DNA from: Crystallibacter permensis | GTDB lineage: Bacteria > Actinomycetota > Actinomycetes > Actinomycetales > Micrococcaceae | Length of the DNA: 50,560 bases | Reading direction: 5' to 3' | Assembly: GCF_025960875.1 (NCBI RefSeq) | Contig: NZ_JAODLR010000029.1 | Location: 1-50,560 of the forward strand | Part shown: positions 8,238-17,059 of the stretch, one piece after another | How the letters are laid out: the number at the start of each line of letters is the position of its first letter | Position numbering within the stretch: position 1 is the first letter of the stretch | Position numbers and translations under genes: made by a program | Notes under the pieces: generated by a model | What the model saw: only the letters and a program-made list of their open reading frames with translations | Database searches by the model: none | What the model was told of the DNA's origin: nothing

Positions 8238-8345
8238 ATGGGCGCAGTAAGAAATTCACCAGTAAGGGCACCTAGGCATACCCCCGAACAGGTCATCGCG
8301 AAGGTCCGGCAGGGCCAGAAAATGCCCAACGAAGGACGGCCCCTC
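8238..8345 (+). pseudogene. IS3-family transposase OrfA remnant
   Basis: The plus-strand frame from 8238 reads RHTPEQVIAKVRQGQKMPNE followed by GRPLI and a stop. This is the start of an IS3-type OrfA helix-turn-helix, in which relatives carry RHTPEQVI-KLR and then the VVKHLEVSEATYHRW region. The stop falls where the helix should continue, and later frames hold no convincing OrfA or OrfB. It is a decayed fragment, not a functional element. The rest of 8049-8789, about 700 bp, shows no other supportable gene. A short perfect hairpin occurs at 8132-8157. Confidence 0.55.
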
Positions 8346-8789
8346 ATCTAAGTCGTCAGCATTTTCGGGTCCCTGGCCCAGGACGAGACCAGACCCCACC
8401 GGACCGTTTCCGGAACGCAGATCGTTCACCGGTCTCCGGATCCAGCCGCTCGAGGACTAAGCGCACCTTCTGGGTCGGGGCGACATTTCAGGAGCGTCGC
8501 AGGTGAGTGCCTGCCGCCTCATTGGCCCGGAATGCCGAGACCAGGTCTCCGGTGGCCTTCGACATCGCGTAACGTCCGCACAAGGGACTGATTCTGCAGC
8601 TATTGGAGTGTGCCGACCAACCGGTGCTGGTTAAACGGCGAGGACGCCGGATCAACTCGATGATCGCGGCGGCCTGGCCGATGACCGTTTCTCCCCAGAA
8701 CGGTCGCGGTGCGGATGGCTCGGGTATTACAGCTGCTCAGCTCCAGCGAGCGTCGGCTTCGACACCACCAGGAGAGCTCATACAGACCG

Positions 8790-9707
8790 CTATAGACCCG
8801 TCTGGCTCACTCCGTACTCGGCCTGCTCCGGGGTGAAGCCCTCGAAGATCAGCTGGTCGTACAGCCCGCCGCGAGAGAAGGAAGTGTAGTCGAGGTAGTC
8901 CTTGGCTTTGTTGGCAGCCTGCTCGTTCCAATCGACTGTCACGCGGTCTACTGCCCAAGTCGCATCCTCGGTCGAAAATTCCTCGAACTCCAGTTGACCG
9001 ATCAGACCGGTGCGCGAGAATGCGGTGTAGTCGAGGTAATCAGAGGCTTTCCGCAGAGCATTCTGCTGGCTGATTGTCCCGGCATTGGCCTTGGCGGCAG
9101 CATCCGTCTCAGCTTTCTCCTTGGCCGCGGCATCAGCTTCAGCCTTGGCGGCAGCGTCCGCCTCAGCTTTTTCCTTGGCAGCAGCATCCGCCTCAGCCTT
9201 AGCGGCTGCGTCCTCTTCAGCTTTCGCCTCCGCAGCGGCCTCAGCCTCGGCGTCTGCCTGAGCTTCAGCAGCGGCAGGATCCTCCGTTGGCTCTGCCGCG
9301 GTAGCAACAGCGGAGCTTTCCGGAGCGGAAACGGCCGAGACGGACGCTGTGGGGGCCGACTCGCCACGGGTGGCGTTGAAAATGATACTCAGGAGGATGA
9401 AAACACCTGTGACGATCCAGGCCATTTTCTTGTGCTTGTCGTAACCCTCCAGCGGAAGGCCCCGCTTATCGCGGGTCTTGTTCGCCAGAACGAGAATGAG
9501 GTCGACGAGAGCCCATACGCCCAGACCGCCGAAGGTGACCAGCTTGAGGACACCGGTTCCGATTTTGCCCAGATAGAACCGGTCCACGCCCAAAACGCCG
9601 AGGAGGAGGGAGAGCAACCAAGTCACAAGGAACGATTTATTGCTCAGCTGTGGCTGTCCATAGCCGTGGGTTGGAGGATATGGCGCAGTGTAGGGGTTTT
9701 GGCTCAT
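8790..9707 (-). CDS. TM2-domain membrane protein with C-terminal Ltp repeats
   Basis: A 305-residue protein. A short Pro/Tyr/Gln-rich N-terminus precedes a TM2 domain (about 20-85: two membrane helices with LGVDRFYLGKIGTGVLKL and GVWALVDLI), then a third hydrophobic stretch. A long Ala/Glu/Lys/Asp segment of KAEADAAA-type repeats follows, probably helical or coiled. The C-terminus carries two tandem Ltp domains (NALRKASDYLDYTAFSRTGL and KAKDYLDYTSFSRGGLYDQL). Ltp domains occur in surface lipoproteins and in the streptococcal phage TP-J34 lipoprotein that blocks DNA injection by other phages. The ATG at 9707 is preceded by GGAAGGA. A cell-surface or superinfection-exclusion role is a family-based guess. 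Confidence 0.8.
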   Translation of the reverse strand: MSQNPYTAPYPPTHGYGQPQLSNKSFLVTWLLSLLLGVLGVDRFYLGKIGTGVLKLVTFGGLGVWALVDLILVLANKTRDKRGLPLEGYDKHKKMAWIVTGVFILLSIIFNATRGESAPTASVSAVSAPESSAVATAAEPTEDPAAAEAQADAEAEAAAEAKAEEDAAAKAEADAAAKEKAEADAAAKAEADAAAKEKAETDAAAKANAGTISQQNALRKASDYLDYTAFSRTGLIGQLEFEEFSTEDATWAVDRVTVDWNEQAANKAKDYLDYTSFSRGGLYDQLIFEGFTPEQAEYGVSQTGL

Positions 9708-10368
9708 GAGAGTCCTTCCAGAGGACACTTGACCGACGTGCGATGCGAAGTGTGCGAGGTGGGTGCGGTGATGGACGCGCATAGAGGGAACTCAGCATGG
9801 AGCGCGGGCCGCGAAGGCGGTTGATTGCGCCAGCAGACAGTTAAAAACAACATCGCTTCCCCCAATAGCGACACGGGCGCAGATGCCCGTAAACGTCTGT
9901 TACAGCTTAAACGATACATGCATGCAAATCAATCAAATTGGAAGTGACTTTTCAGGCGTCGAGGCTGCTTACCTTCCATATATCCGCGCCTAGTTGAAGA
10001 GACACCATGTAGTGCGGACACGTGAGCAGTTACAACCGGTTCAACATGGCCTGCTACTTACCGTCGAACCTTTCAGGAGTCAACAGGCCTCGGACGCGGA
10101 AGGGTGCCAGTCCGGCAGTCTCATCGGCCACAAATATGCGCCTTGACCGACTACGTGTGACCCACGCTTAGGCTACAGATGATTTATGCGAAGGCAGCCA
10201 TCCGGTCAGTCTTGCTAACGGGGCTCGATCAGTCCCCACCTCCGACGTCCCACCGTTCAGGTTTCCTAACCGGTACCCGTCGAAAACCGTCGCTGTACCT
10301 GACGCGAGGTCACCGGCATGCTGGACTATGGAAGCAGCACCCAATTCAAAGGCTAGAAAGGCACCCGC
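9708..10368. other. Gene-poor interval (660 bp)
   Basis: No supportable coding gene in either strand. The last part probably holds the promoter and 5' region of peptide 2, with a TTGACC at 10143-10148 but no convincing -10 element at ideal spacing. A short reverse-strand frame near 10040-10150 reads plausibly but is too brief to assign. Confidence 0.4.
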
Positions 10369-10518
10369 ATGAGCAACTCAACGGCGAGTACTCTGATTAC
10401 CACTTCGGCGGCCAGCAACGGTCCGGCCCGGTTCTTCAACGCTGACGCCATCGGTCCGTACGACGCAACCTGCGAAGACTCCACCTGCCTCTACTGCAAC
10501 GGCCCTGAGACGGACTAA
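10369..10518 (+). CDS. Small Cys-rich peptide 2 (CEDSxCLYCNGPETD family)
   Basis: A 49-residue peptide starting MSNSTASTLITT and ending CEDSTCLYCNGPETD, a paralogue of the peptide at 7123-7233. Compared with that copy it has a 13-residue insertion in the middle (around GPARFFNADAIGPYD). The ends are conserved with mostly silent differences. AAAGG precedes the ATG by 7 nt, and both genes share GAAAGGCA upstream. It converges on the DHA2 transporter gene with only 4 bp between stop codons. The variable middle and invariant Cys-rich C-terminus resemble a secreted or modified peptide family. No maturase or protease is adjacent, and function is unknown. Confidence 0.68.
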   Translation: MSNSTASTLITTSAASNGPARFFNADAIGPYDATCEDSTCLYCNGPETD

Positions 10519-10522
10519 ATAC

Positions 10523-11932
10523 CTACTCGTTGACTGATCCGGCCTCTGCCGGAAGGTTGCGGATACCCCACGCCGAGACGAGGCCTCCGGCGATGGCGAA
10601 GATGGCGACGACCACGAGTACCCTGCGGAAGCCGTCGCCGTCGAGCACGGCCCCAAGAATGACACCGGCGAATGCCACCGCGATCAGCCCGGCGATGCGT
10701 GAGACTGCGTTGTTGATGGCGGATCCGATTCCGCTCTCGCCAGGACCTACAGCGGAAAGGATGGCGGAGGTCAGCGGGGCGACGGTGATGGCAAGGCCCA
10801 GCCCGCATACGAGCAGACCGGGCAGCAGTTGCGTCCAGAAGACCACCGGGATTCGCGCGGCCGTCATCATCAAATAACCGGTACCGATCACGAGCGGACC
10901 CACCGCCATAAAGATACGCGGGCCGAACCTCCCTGCCAGGCCGCCGAAGGTGCCGGACAACAGCAGCATCAATATGGCCACGGGGATGGTGGCCAGCCCG
11001 GCTTGGGTTGCGGAGAACCCGGCGACCTGCTGAAGGAACAGGACTAGCACCAGCATGCCCAACGACAACGCGGCGTAGATGAACGCCGTGGAGACGTTGC
11101 CGATGCCGAAGTTGCGGATCCGGAACAACCGCAGCGGCATCATCGGATGCGCCGTGCGGTTTTCCCACCAGAGGAAGACTGCGAAGGAGATAACTCCCAA
11201 GGCCAGGGAACCGGCGACACCGGGATGGCTCCAGCCAAGCCGTTGCTGCTCGATCAGCGCGAAGACCATGCCGCCCAAGCCGACCGCGGCCAGCGCGGCG
11301 CCGACCACATCCAGCGGGGGCCGCGTCTGCGCGGAAGGCTTTCCCTTGAGCCGGCCGAGAATCACCAGGGTGACGGCAATGGGGAGCACATTGATGGCGA
11401 AGATCCAGCGCCAGGTAAACAGGTCAACCAGGAGCCCGCCGAGCAATGGCCCCGCGATGGCAGAGGTACCTGTCCAGCCGGCCCATAACCCGATGGCTCG
11501 GCCCTGGGCTGCATCCCTGTAGGAGGACATGATCAGCGCCAGGGAGCTGGGCACAAGCAAGGCGCCGCCGAGACCTTGGACGGCACGCGCTGTAATCAGC
11601 ACGCCGCCGGTCGGCGCAAGCGCGCAGGCCAGGGATGCCAAGCCGAACAGGACCAGGCCCAGCCGGAGTATGCGGACCCTGCCGAACCCGTCGGACAAGG
11701 AGCCTGCAATGAGGATGAGGGCGCCGAGGGTCAGAAGGTAAGAATCGACAACCCACTGCTGCAGGGCCAGCCCACCGCCCAGATCGTCCGTCATTGCAGG
11801 CAGCGCAACGTTGATAATCGCGCCGTCCAGGAATGCCACGAACGAAGCCAGGATCGCGACCCACAGCACCGGACGGAGCGCAGGATCGAGGCGGACGGCT
11901 GCCTTGCGCTCCGTGCGGGAACGCCTGTTCAT
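10523..11932 (-). CDS. MFS drug/metabolite exporter, DHA2 (EmrB/QacA) family
   Basis: A 469-residue transporter with about 14 membrane helices. Diagnostic DHA2 segments are LDGAIINVALPAM in TM1, QQWVVDSYLLTLGALILIAGSLSD in TM2 with the following loop GRVRIL, and ARAVQGLGGALLVPSSLALI in TM4. The start MNRRSRTERK at 11932 is chosen because a purine-rich AGGCAGGA precedes it and upstream residues are low complexity. It is the last gene of the minus-strand run led by matC, 133 bp after the preceding MFS gene, so co-transcription is possible but not certain. Substrate is unknown; antiporter-type efflux of small amphipathic compounds is the family norm. Confidence 0.88.
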   Translation of the reverse strand: MNRRSRTERKAAVRLDPALRPVLWVAILASFVAFLDGAIINVALPAMTDDLGGGLALQQWVVDSYLLTLGALILIAGSLSDGFGRVRILRLGLVLFGLASLACALAPTGGVLITARAVQGLGGALLVPSSLALIMSSYRDAAQGRAIGLWAGWTGTSAIAGPLLGGLLVDLFTWRWIFAINVLPIAVTLVILGRLKGKPSAQTRPPLDVVGAALAAVGLGGMVFALIEQQRLGWSHPGVAGSLALGVISFAVFLWWENRTAHPMMPLRLFRIRNFGIGNVSTAFIYAALSLGMLVLVLFLQQVAGFSATQAGLATIPVAILMLLLSGTFGGLAGRFGPRIFMAVGPLVIGTGYLMMTAARIPVVFWTQLLPGLLVCGLGLAITVAPLTSAILSAVGPGESGIGSAINNAVSRIAGLIAVAFAGVILGAVLDGDGFRRVLVVVAIFAIAGGLVSAWGIRNLPAEAGSVNE

Positions 11933-12065
11933 TCCTGCCTCGCTTTCGGACCCACTACCGGAGCCGCGGCCGGGATGGCGCGGCAAAGCGCTGCTCCAAC
12001 TCTAGCGAGGATTCACGACGACGACGCGTTCGGGCCTGCGTTATGGACCACGCCCGTGGCCAGAC

Positions 12066-13403
12066 TTAGTTGCTTCGGCAAGCACCGCGTTCTCCGTGCA
12101 CGAGCCCGTGATTGGGCTCATCTGCTGCCTGAACAGATATTGCGGTAGGGGTGGACAACTGCTTTTCCAGCCGGTGTGCAAGGAGCGCGGCACCTGCGCC
12201 CATCGCTGCGAGAATGGCGGCGGAAGTCCAGGCGACGGTGGGGCCGAAGCCGGCGAGCACGATGCCAAATGCAAGTGGACCAAGGGAGCCGCCGATGTAT
12301 GTCCCGCTTTGCGCGATGCCTGTTGCGCGGGCGGTGAAGGGGTGGGACCGGTGCGAGACGACGTAGTGCACGAGGCCGTTCCATCCCCAGCCAAAGCCGA
12401 AGGCAAAGATGCAGCCGGCGGCGAACGCGATTTGATTTCCCGAAGCGATGGCCAGCAATCCCACGCATCCCATGGACATCATGATGGCAACGGTCCCCAT
12501 CGAACCGCCGATTCCCCTGTCCGCAGCCATCCCGACCAGCGGCCGCGTCAGGCACCCCGCCGCGCTGCCCACGCCGAGCAGGAGTCCTGCCGTCGCGACG
12601 TCGAAACCTGCCTGGGTTGCCGAGATGACTGTAAAGGCGCCCAGTGCGTTGGCCTGGGCCGAGCCCATGGCGGCGGCGATGGCGGTGACAATCAGGAAAG
12701 ACTTCAGCTTGCGGGGCAACGGACCTGCTGACGGTCCTGCGGACCGCTGCGATTGGGCGGCCGCTGGCTGGGCCCGCCGTTTTGCGGGAACAAGGCCGAT
12801 CAGTACAGGTACCAGCAGGAGCGCAAAGGCAGCGCCGATGGTGAAAGTCCATTTCCAGCCGACCGTCAGCGCGAGGACGGGTACCGAGAGGCCCGCGATC
12901 AGGGTTGCTGCGGGGACGGCTGCCTGTTTGAGGCCGAAGGCGAAGGCGCGGTTCCTGACGGCAACCTGGTCAACAATCAGTCCGTTGGACGGCGGATGCC
13001 CGAGGGCATTGGCCACGCCGCCCACTGCGAGCCAGACGAACAGCCATGCCCAATGCGGGGTAGCGAAGGCGATGCCTGAGAGCGCGGCAAGTCCGCCGAC
13101 CACGGCTACGAGCATGCCTTTCCGCGCCCCGAGCCGCTGCGCCACACGGCCGGCCGCCGGGGACAGCAGGGCGGAAACAGCCCAGAAGACGGCGACGCCG
13201 GCACCAAGAATTGCCGTGCTCATGCCCAGATCGTCTTCCAACTGCACCGCCAATCCGCCCACGAGGAACACGGGAAGTACGGCAACAATGGTGGTGGAAG
13301 CGGCCATTGCAGTGGCTAAGCGTCCCGGGTGCCGGCGCGGCGAGGGCATCGGGAGTGCGTGGTCTTCGCCCAGCAGATCGTCGGAGTCTGCAGCATTGCC
13401 CAT
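12066..13403 (-). CDS. MFS transporter
   Basis: A 445-residue major-facilitator protein with 12 predicted helices, a charged N-terminus, an A-motif-like loop (AGRVAQRLGARKG) after TM2, and a Pro/Ala-rich central loop (AQPAAAQSQRSAGPSAGP). The ATG at 13403 is preceded by CGAGGA, and residues from MGNAADSDD onward are family-like, while the upstream frame overlaps leuD. It begins 35 bp after the leuD stop, so it belongs to the matC-leuC-leuD transcript and probably moves an organic acid of the same pathway or its product. Subfamily and substrate are not resolved. Confidence 0.85.
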   Translation of the reverse strand: MGNAADSDDLLGEDHALPMPSPRRHPGRLATAMAASTTIVAVLPVFLVGGLAVQLEDDLGMSTAILGAGVAVFWAVSALLSPAAGRVAQRLGARKGMLVAVVGGLAALSGIAFATPHWAWLFVWLAVGGVANALGHPPSNGLIVDQVAVRNRAFAFGLKQAAVPAATLIAGLSVPVLALTVGWKWTFTIGAAFALLLVPVLIGLVPAKRRAQPAAAQSQRSAGPSAGPLPRKLKSFLIVTAIAAAMGSAQANALGAFTVISATQAGFDVATAGLLLGVGSAAGCLTRPLVGMAADRGIGGSMGTVAIMMSMGCVGLLAIASGNQIAFAAGCIFAFGFGWGWNGLVHYVVSHRSHPFTARATGIAQSGTYIGGSLGPLAFGIVLAGFGPTVAWTSAAILAAMGAGAALLAHRLEKQLSTPTAISVQAADEPNHGLVHGERGACRSN

Positions 13404-13438
13404 GAAGTAATCCTCGAGGGGGAGTAGGGGAGGTTGTT

Positions 13439-14038
13439 CTAAGCGGACTGGAACCTGCAGTCGGGTAGGAACCCGGGCCGTCGCCTTTCGTACGCCTCGA
13501 TCCGGTCGGCGTGCTGCTCGGTGAGGCTGATGTCGTCGTAGCCCATTTCCAGCCGCCATTTCACATAGGGATCGACGTCGAATTTGATGACGGACTCCGG
13601 CGTCGTAATCGTCTGGCTGGACAGATCAACCAGCAGATCCGTTTGCGGCTCCCGGTCAAGCAGATCCCAGAGACGATCGACGTCGTCCTCGGAGACTTGG
13701 ACGGTGAGCAAACCTGCCTTGCCGGAATTGCCCCGGAAGATGTCCGCGAAGCGGGCCGAAACGACCACACGGATTCCATAGTCCAGAAGTCCCCATACCG
13801 CATGTTCGCGGGAGGAACCGATGCCGAAATCGGTGCCGGCCACGAGGATGGAACCGCCGCTGTACGGCGCGGTGTTGAGGATGAAATCCGGATCTTTGCG
13901 CCATTCTGCGAAGAGGGCGTCTTCGAAGCCGCTTCTGCTGACGCGTTTCAGGAACCGGGACGGAATGATCTGGTCGGTGTCGATATTGTTTCGGCGCAGG
14001 GGGATGCCTGTGCCGGTGTGGGTGGTGAACTTCTGCAC
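13439..14038 (-). CDS. leuD: LeuD-type hydro-lyase small subunit
   Basis: A 199-residue swivel-domain subunit of the aconitase/isopropylmalate isomerase superfamily. It begins at GTG with MQKFTTHTGTGIPLRRNNIDTDQIIPSRFLK and contains the substrate-loop motif FGIGSSREHAVWGL. From memory, isopropylmalate enzymes have Cys or Thr where this one has Ile, in FGxGSSREHA. The gene starts 16 bp after the leuC stop. The neighbours are a dicarboxylate carrier and an MFS transporter rather than leucine genes, so a catabolic hydratase, for example for maleate, citraconate or a methylated malate, is at least as likely as leucine biosynthesis. The symbol names the family, not the reaction. Confidence 0.85.
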   Translation of the reverse strand: MQKFTTHTGTGIPLRRNNIDTDQIIPSRFLKRVSRSGFEDALFAEWRKDPDFILNTAPYSGGSILVAGTDFGIGSSREHAVWGLLDYGIRVVVSARFADIFRGNSGKAGLLTVQVSEDDVDRLWDLLDREPQTDLLVDLSSQTITTPESVIKFDVDPYVKWRLEMGYDDISLTEQHADRIEAYERRRPGFLPDCRFQSA

Positions 14039-14054
14039 GGCGGTGTCCTGTCGG

Positions 14055-15455
14055 CTAATTGAGGTCGGCGGGAGTGGAGATGGTGCCGCGGATGGCGGTG
14101 GCCGCAGCAACGGCGGGAGAGACCAGATGTGTCCGGCTGCCCAATCCTTGGCGCCCCTCGAAGTTGCGGTTCGAGGTGGAGGCGCAGCGTTCCCCGGGAC
14201 CTACCTGGTCCGGGTTCATGCCCAGGCACATGGAACAGCCCGCGAAGCGCCATTCGGCTCCTGCGTCGGCGAACACCTGGTCCAGACCTTCTGCCTCGGC
14301 CTGCGCCTTGACCTTCATCGAACCGGGTACCACCAGCATCCGCATGCCAGGCTTGATCCGGCGACCATTGAGAACTCCGGCCGCCGTACGCAGATCCTCG
14401 ATGCGGCCATTGGTGCAGGATCCCAGGAAGACCGTATCCACCGGCACGGACTTCATCGCCATTCCCGCTTCAAGACCCATGTAGGACAGCGCACGTTCTG
14501 CTGCCTTCCGCTCTCGTTCATCCTCGAAGTCCTTGGGAGACGGAATGGAACCGGTGATCGGAATGCCTTGACCGGGGTTGGTTCCCCACGTGACGTAGGG
14601 TGCGATGCTGCCGGCGTCGAGGGTGACTTCGGCATCGAATGTAGCGTCTGGATCTGTGGACAGGCTCAGCCAAAGGGCTTCAGCTTCGTCCCAGGCCTCG
14701 CCCTGCGGTGATTTTAGCCGGCCCTTCAGATAGTCCAAAGTGGTGCGGTCGGGCGAGATCAAACCTGCCCGGGCACCGGCTTCGATCGACATGTTGCACA
14801 TGGTCATGCGGGCTTCCATCGACATTTTCTCGACGGCGCTTCCGCGGTATTCCAGTACATAGCCCTGGCCGCCGCCCGTTCCAATTTGGGCGATCAGGGC
14901 CAGGATGACGTCCTTTGAACTGGTACCCGGCGGCAGCTCGCCCTCAATGTTGACGGCCATGGTTTTGAACGGAGCAGCTGGCAGCGTCTGTGTTGCCAGG
15001 ACATGCTCCGCTTCGCTGGTGCCGATGCCGAAGGCCAGCGCGCCGAACGCTCCGTGTGTGGAGGTGTGGGAGTCGCCGCAGACTATGGTCATGCCCGGCT
15101 GAGTGAGGCCAAGCTGGGGGCCGACCACGTGGACGATCCCTTGTTCCTCGCCTCCCATCTTGAAAAGCTCGACGCCGAACTCTGCACAGTTGCGGCGCAG
15201 GGTCTGTACCTGCAGGGCCGAGATCGGGTCGTCGATGGGCTTATCCAGGCCGCTGGTCGGTACGTTGTGGTCTTCCATCGCAAGGGTCAGCTCGGGCCGG
15301 CGCACCATGCGGCCTGCGTTGCGCAGTCCCTCGAAGGCCTGGGGGCTGGTCACTTCGTTGACCAGATGCAGGTCGATGTACAGGAGGTCAGGCGAGCCAT
15401 CCTCATGGTGCACAATGTGGTTGTTCCAGACTTTTTCAGCGAGGGTGAATCCCAT
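14055..15455 (-). CDS. leuC: LeuC-type hydro-lyase large subunit (4Fe-4S)
   Basis: A 466-residue aconitase-superfamily large subunit. It has the LeuC start ([15 protein letters not shown]), [20 protein letters not shown], and the three cluster cysteines in GSCTNG and [11 protein letters not shown]. Together with LeuD it catalyses reversible hydration/dehydration of a 2-hydroxy-dicarboxylate. The start has AGGAAG upstream. It is encoded downstream of a MatC carrier and controlled from a divergent GntR gene, which is unlike a leucine operon. LeuCD homologues are known as maleate hydratases in gentisate degradation and as dimethylmalate dehydratases. A maleate isomerase is encoded 3 kb away. The biosynthetic role cannot be excluded from sequence alone. 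Confidence 0.87.
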   Translation of the reverse strand: MGFTLAEKVWNNHIVHHEDGSPDLLYIDLHLVNEVTSPQAFEGLRNAGRMVRRPELTLAMEDHNVPTSGLDKPIDDPISALQVQTLRRNCAEFGVELFKMGGEEQGIVHVVGPQLGLTQPGMTIVCGDSHTSTHGAFGALAFGIGTSEAEHVLATQTLPAAPFKTMAVNIEGELPPGTSSKDVILALIAQIGTGGGQGYVLEYRGSAVEKMSMEARMTMCNMSIEAGARAGLISPDRTTLDYLKGRLKSPQGEAWDEAEALWLSLSTDPDATFDAEVTLDAGSIAPYVTWGTNPGQGIPITGSIPSPKDFEDERERKAAERALSYMGLEAGMAMKSVPVDTVFLGSCTNGRIEDLRTAAGVLNGRRIKPGMRMLVVPGSMKVKAQAEAEGLDQVFADAGAEWRFAGCSMCLGMNPDQVGPGERCASTSNRNFEGRQGLGSRTHLVSPAVAAATAIRGTISTPADLN

Positions 15456-15493
15456 TGGTTCTTCCTGTTGACGGGTGTAGATGACAGCTGGAT

Positions 15494-15529
15494 CTCCGGG
15501 TCGGGGTGGTCCGCCACCCCGGCCCGGAG
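15494..15529 (-). terminator. Strong hairpin between matC and leuC
   Basis: Arms of 16 bp (15494-15509 and 15514-15529, one mismatch) around a TCCG loop, directly downstream of the matC stop and upstream of leuC on the minus strand. There is no U-tract. It may be a partial terminator or an mRNA-processing structure that sets the carrier level relative to the enzymes. Confidence 0.5.
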
Positions 15530-15558
15530 AACCGCGGATCGAGGCCCCGCGTTCCGGG

Positions 15559-16920
15559 CTAGAGCCAGCCGGGAACGAGCACGGTCAGCCAGGCCAGACC
15601 CGGCCCGACGGCGACGACGATGCCGGCGTAGACGAGCATCTGGCGGTAGAACTTTTCCCGGTCCCGGTCATCGACGTTGGCCAGGACAAGGGCGCCGTTG
15701 GTCGAGAAGGGGCTGACGTCCACCACGGTGGCAGCGATTGCAAGGGCTACGACAAAGCCGATCGGCTCGATAGCCCCGGACTGGAGGAACGGCACAGCAA
15801 GCGCAATAGCGACGCCGATGATACCGACCGAGGATGCCATGGCGGAGGTGATGCCCGCCAAGTAGCAAAGCAAGAGAGCCGCGACGAGTGGAATGCCGAT
15901 GGCGGCGATGCCGTTGCTCACGAACTCAATGGTCCCGGCAGTCTGGAGGACATTGACGTAGGTGAGGACGCCTGCCACGAGGATCACCGTGGACCAGCTC
16001 ACCTTATTCATGGCCTCTTTGGCGGCCTTGGGGGAGAAGATGGCCAGCACGGAGGCGATGCTGAGCGACAGAACGCCGACGTCGATTCCGAACACGGCAG
16101 TACCGATGGCGAGGGCAGCCAGGCCCACGAGAGTCAGCTTCTGGTACGGAGTTGCCTTCGGCGCGACGGACGAGGGAGCCGGTGCCGGCGCCTTCGGCCG
16201 CGTCAGGAGGGCGGTGCCGCCCGTGCCGACGCCGGTTCCACCGGTTGAGGGCGCAGGTGATGTCGAGGATCCGCCGGCAGAGGTTCCTCCGACAACTTCC
16301 CCGTCTGCAGAAACGCGCAGTCCCTTAAGCTTGCGGCCACCCATGGTCAGGTAGACAATCACGCCGATAAGGGTGTTGAAGACCAGCGGGACAAGGAAGA
16401 GGGCGATGGGGCTGACCGGCAGCCCCTCCTTCTCAAGGTAGCCGTTGATGAAGGCGCCGTAGACGCTAATGGGGGAAAATGCCCCTGCCAGAGCGCCATG
16501 AACAACCATCATGCCCATCATGAGCTGGTTGATCTTGTAGCGGCGGGCAAAGGGAATGGCCAGGGGAGCCACAACGGCCACCGCGAAGAGCGCACCGACA
16601 GAGATCAGGACGGCGGAGAGAGCGAAGAAGATCCACGGGGCAGCAGCGACTTTGCCGCGTACCGCGCGCATGCTCCATTGCACCAGCAGATCGATACTGC
16701 CGTTTTGCTGGGCGAAGCCGAAGAGGAAGGTCAGTCCCATCAGGACGAGGAAGAGTTCCCCGGGGAAGCCGGCAACGACGTCGTCCGTAGTCATCCCGAC
16801 GAGGGGGACGCCGACGGCGAAGGCGGCGACGAAAGCCAGTACGCCCATGTTGACCGAGCGGACAGTAGCGACCAAAAACAGGAGGGCCAGGACAATGATC
16901 GAGACAATTTCAGGAGTCAT
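15559..16920 (-). CDS. matC: MatC-type dicarboxylate carrier
   Basis: A 453-residue membrane protein of the MatC (malonate/dicarboxylate carrier) branch of ion transporters. The N-terminal domain begins [10 protein letters not shown] with [17 protein letters not shown] and [21 protein letters not shown]. Both halves carry family signatures, and a Gly/Ser/Thr/Pro-rich linker at about 205-257 separates them. ATG 16920 has AAGGGA upstream. It is first in the minus-strand unit and divergent from a GntR regulator over a short region holding a 14-bp palindrome. A paralogue with the same architecture lies at 19600-20976 beside maleate isomerase. Likely substrate is a C3-C5 dicarboxylate such as malonate, maleate or a methyl derivative. 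Confidence 0.85.
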   Translation of the reverse strand: MTPEIVSIIVLALLFLVATVRSVNMGVLAFVAAFAVGVPLVGMTTDDVVAGFPGELFLVLMGLTFLFGFAQQNGSIDLLVQWSMRAVRGKVAAAPWIFFALSAVLISVGALFAVAVVAPLAIPFARRYKINQLMMGMMVVHGALAGAFSPISVYGAFINGYLEKEGLPVSPIALFLVPLVFNTLIGVIVYLTMGGRKLKGLRVSADGEVVGGTSAGGSSTSPAPSTGGTGVGTGGTALLTRPKAPAPAPSSVAPKATPYQKLTLVGLAALAIGTAVFGIDVGVLSLSIASVLAIFSPKAAKEAMNKVSWSTVILVAGVLTYVNVLQTAGTIEFVSNGIAAIGIPLVAALLLCYLAGITSAMASSVGIIGVAIALAVPFLQSGAIEPIGFVVALAIAATVVDVSPFSTNGALVLANVDDRDREKFYRQMLVYAGIVVAVGPGLAWLTVLVPGWL

Positions 16921-16957
16921 AGTTTTCCCTTGAATGTTCGGGATGTGAAATTGCATA

Positions 16958-16971
16958 CATTGCATGCAATG
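16958..16971. promoter_or_regulatory. Candidate GntR operator CATTGCATGCAATG
   Basis: A perfect 14-bp palindrome in the matC/GntR intergenic region, 38 bp from the matC start. A related half-site (TTGCATAC) abuts it at 16951-16958. Size and symmetry suit an FCD-type GntR dimer. The position allows control of both divergent genes. Confidence 0.55.
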
Positions 16972-17059
16972 CGGACAACCGTAGCATAAGATGTGATGCA
17001 GGACATAGCCCTGTTGTTCGTCTGCGGTGGGGCGCCGGAAGCTAGAGGAGATTCAGCCA

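Noticed and set aside
9090-9240. Tandem DNA repeat or CRISPR-like array
   Set aside because: The periodicity is explained by KAEADAAA-type protein repeats within the TM2-Ltp gene; there are no unique spacers.
10179-10445. An 88-residue plus-strand frame overlapping peptide 2
   Set aside because: No ribosome site or family features, and it overlaps peptide 2 in another frame, where codon conservation supports the peptide instead.
13439-15455. leuCD as plain leucine biosynthesis genes
   Set aside because: Not excluded, but the carrier, MFS transporter and GntR neighbours and the absence of leuA/leuB make a catabolic role more likely, so the symbols were given only as family names.
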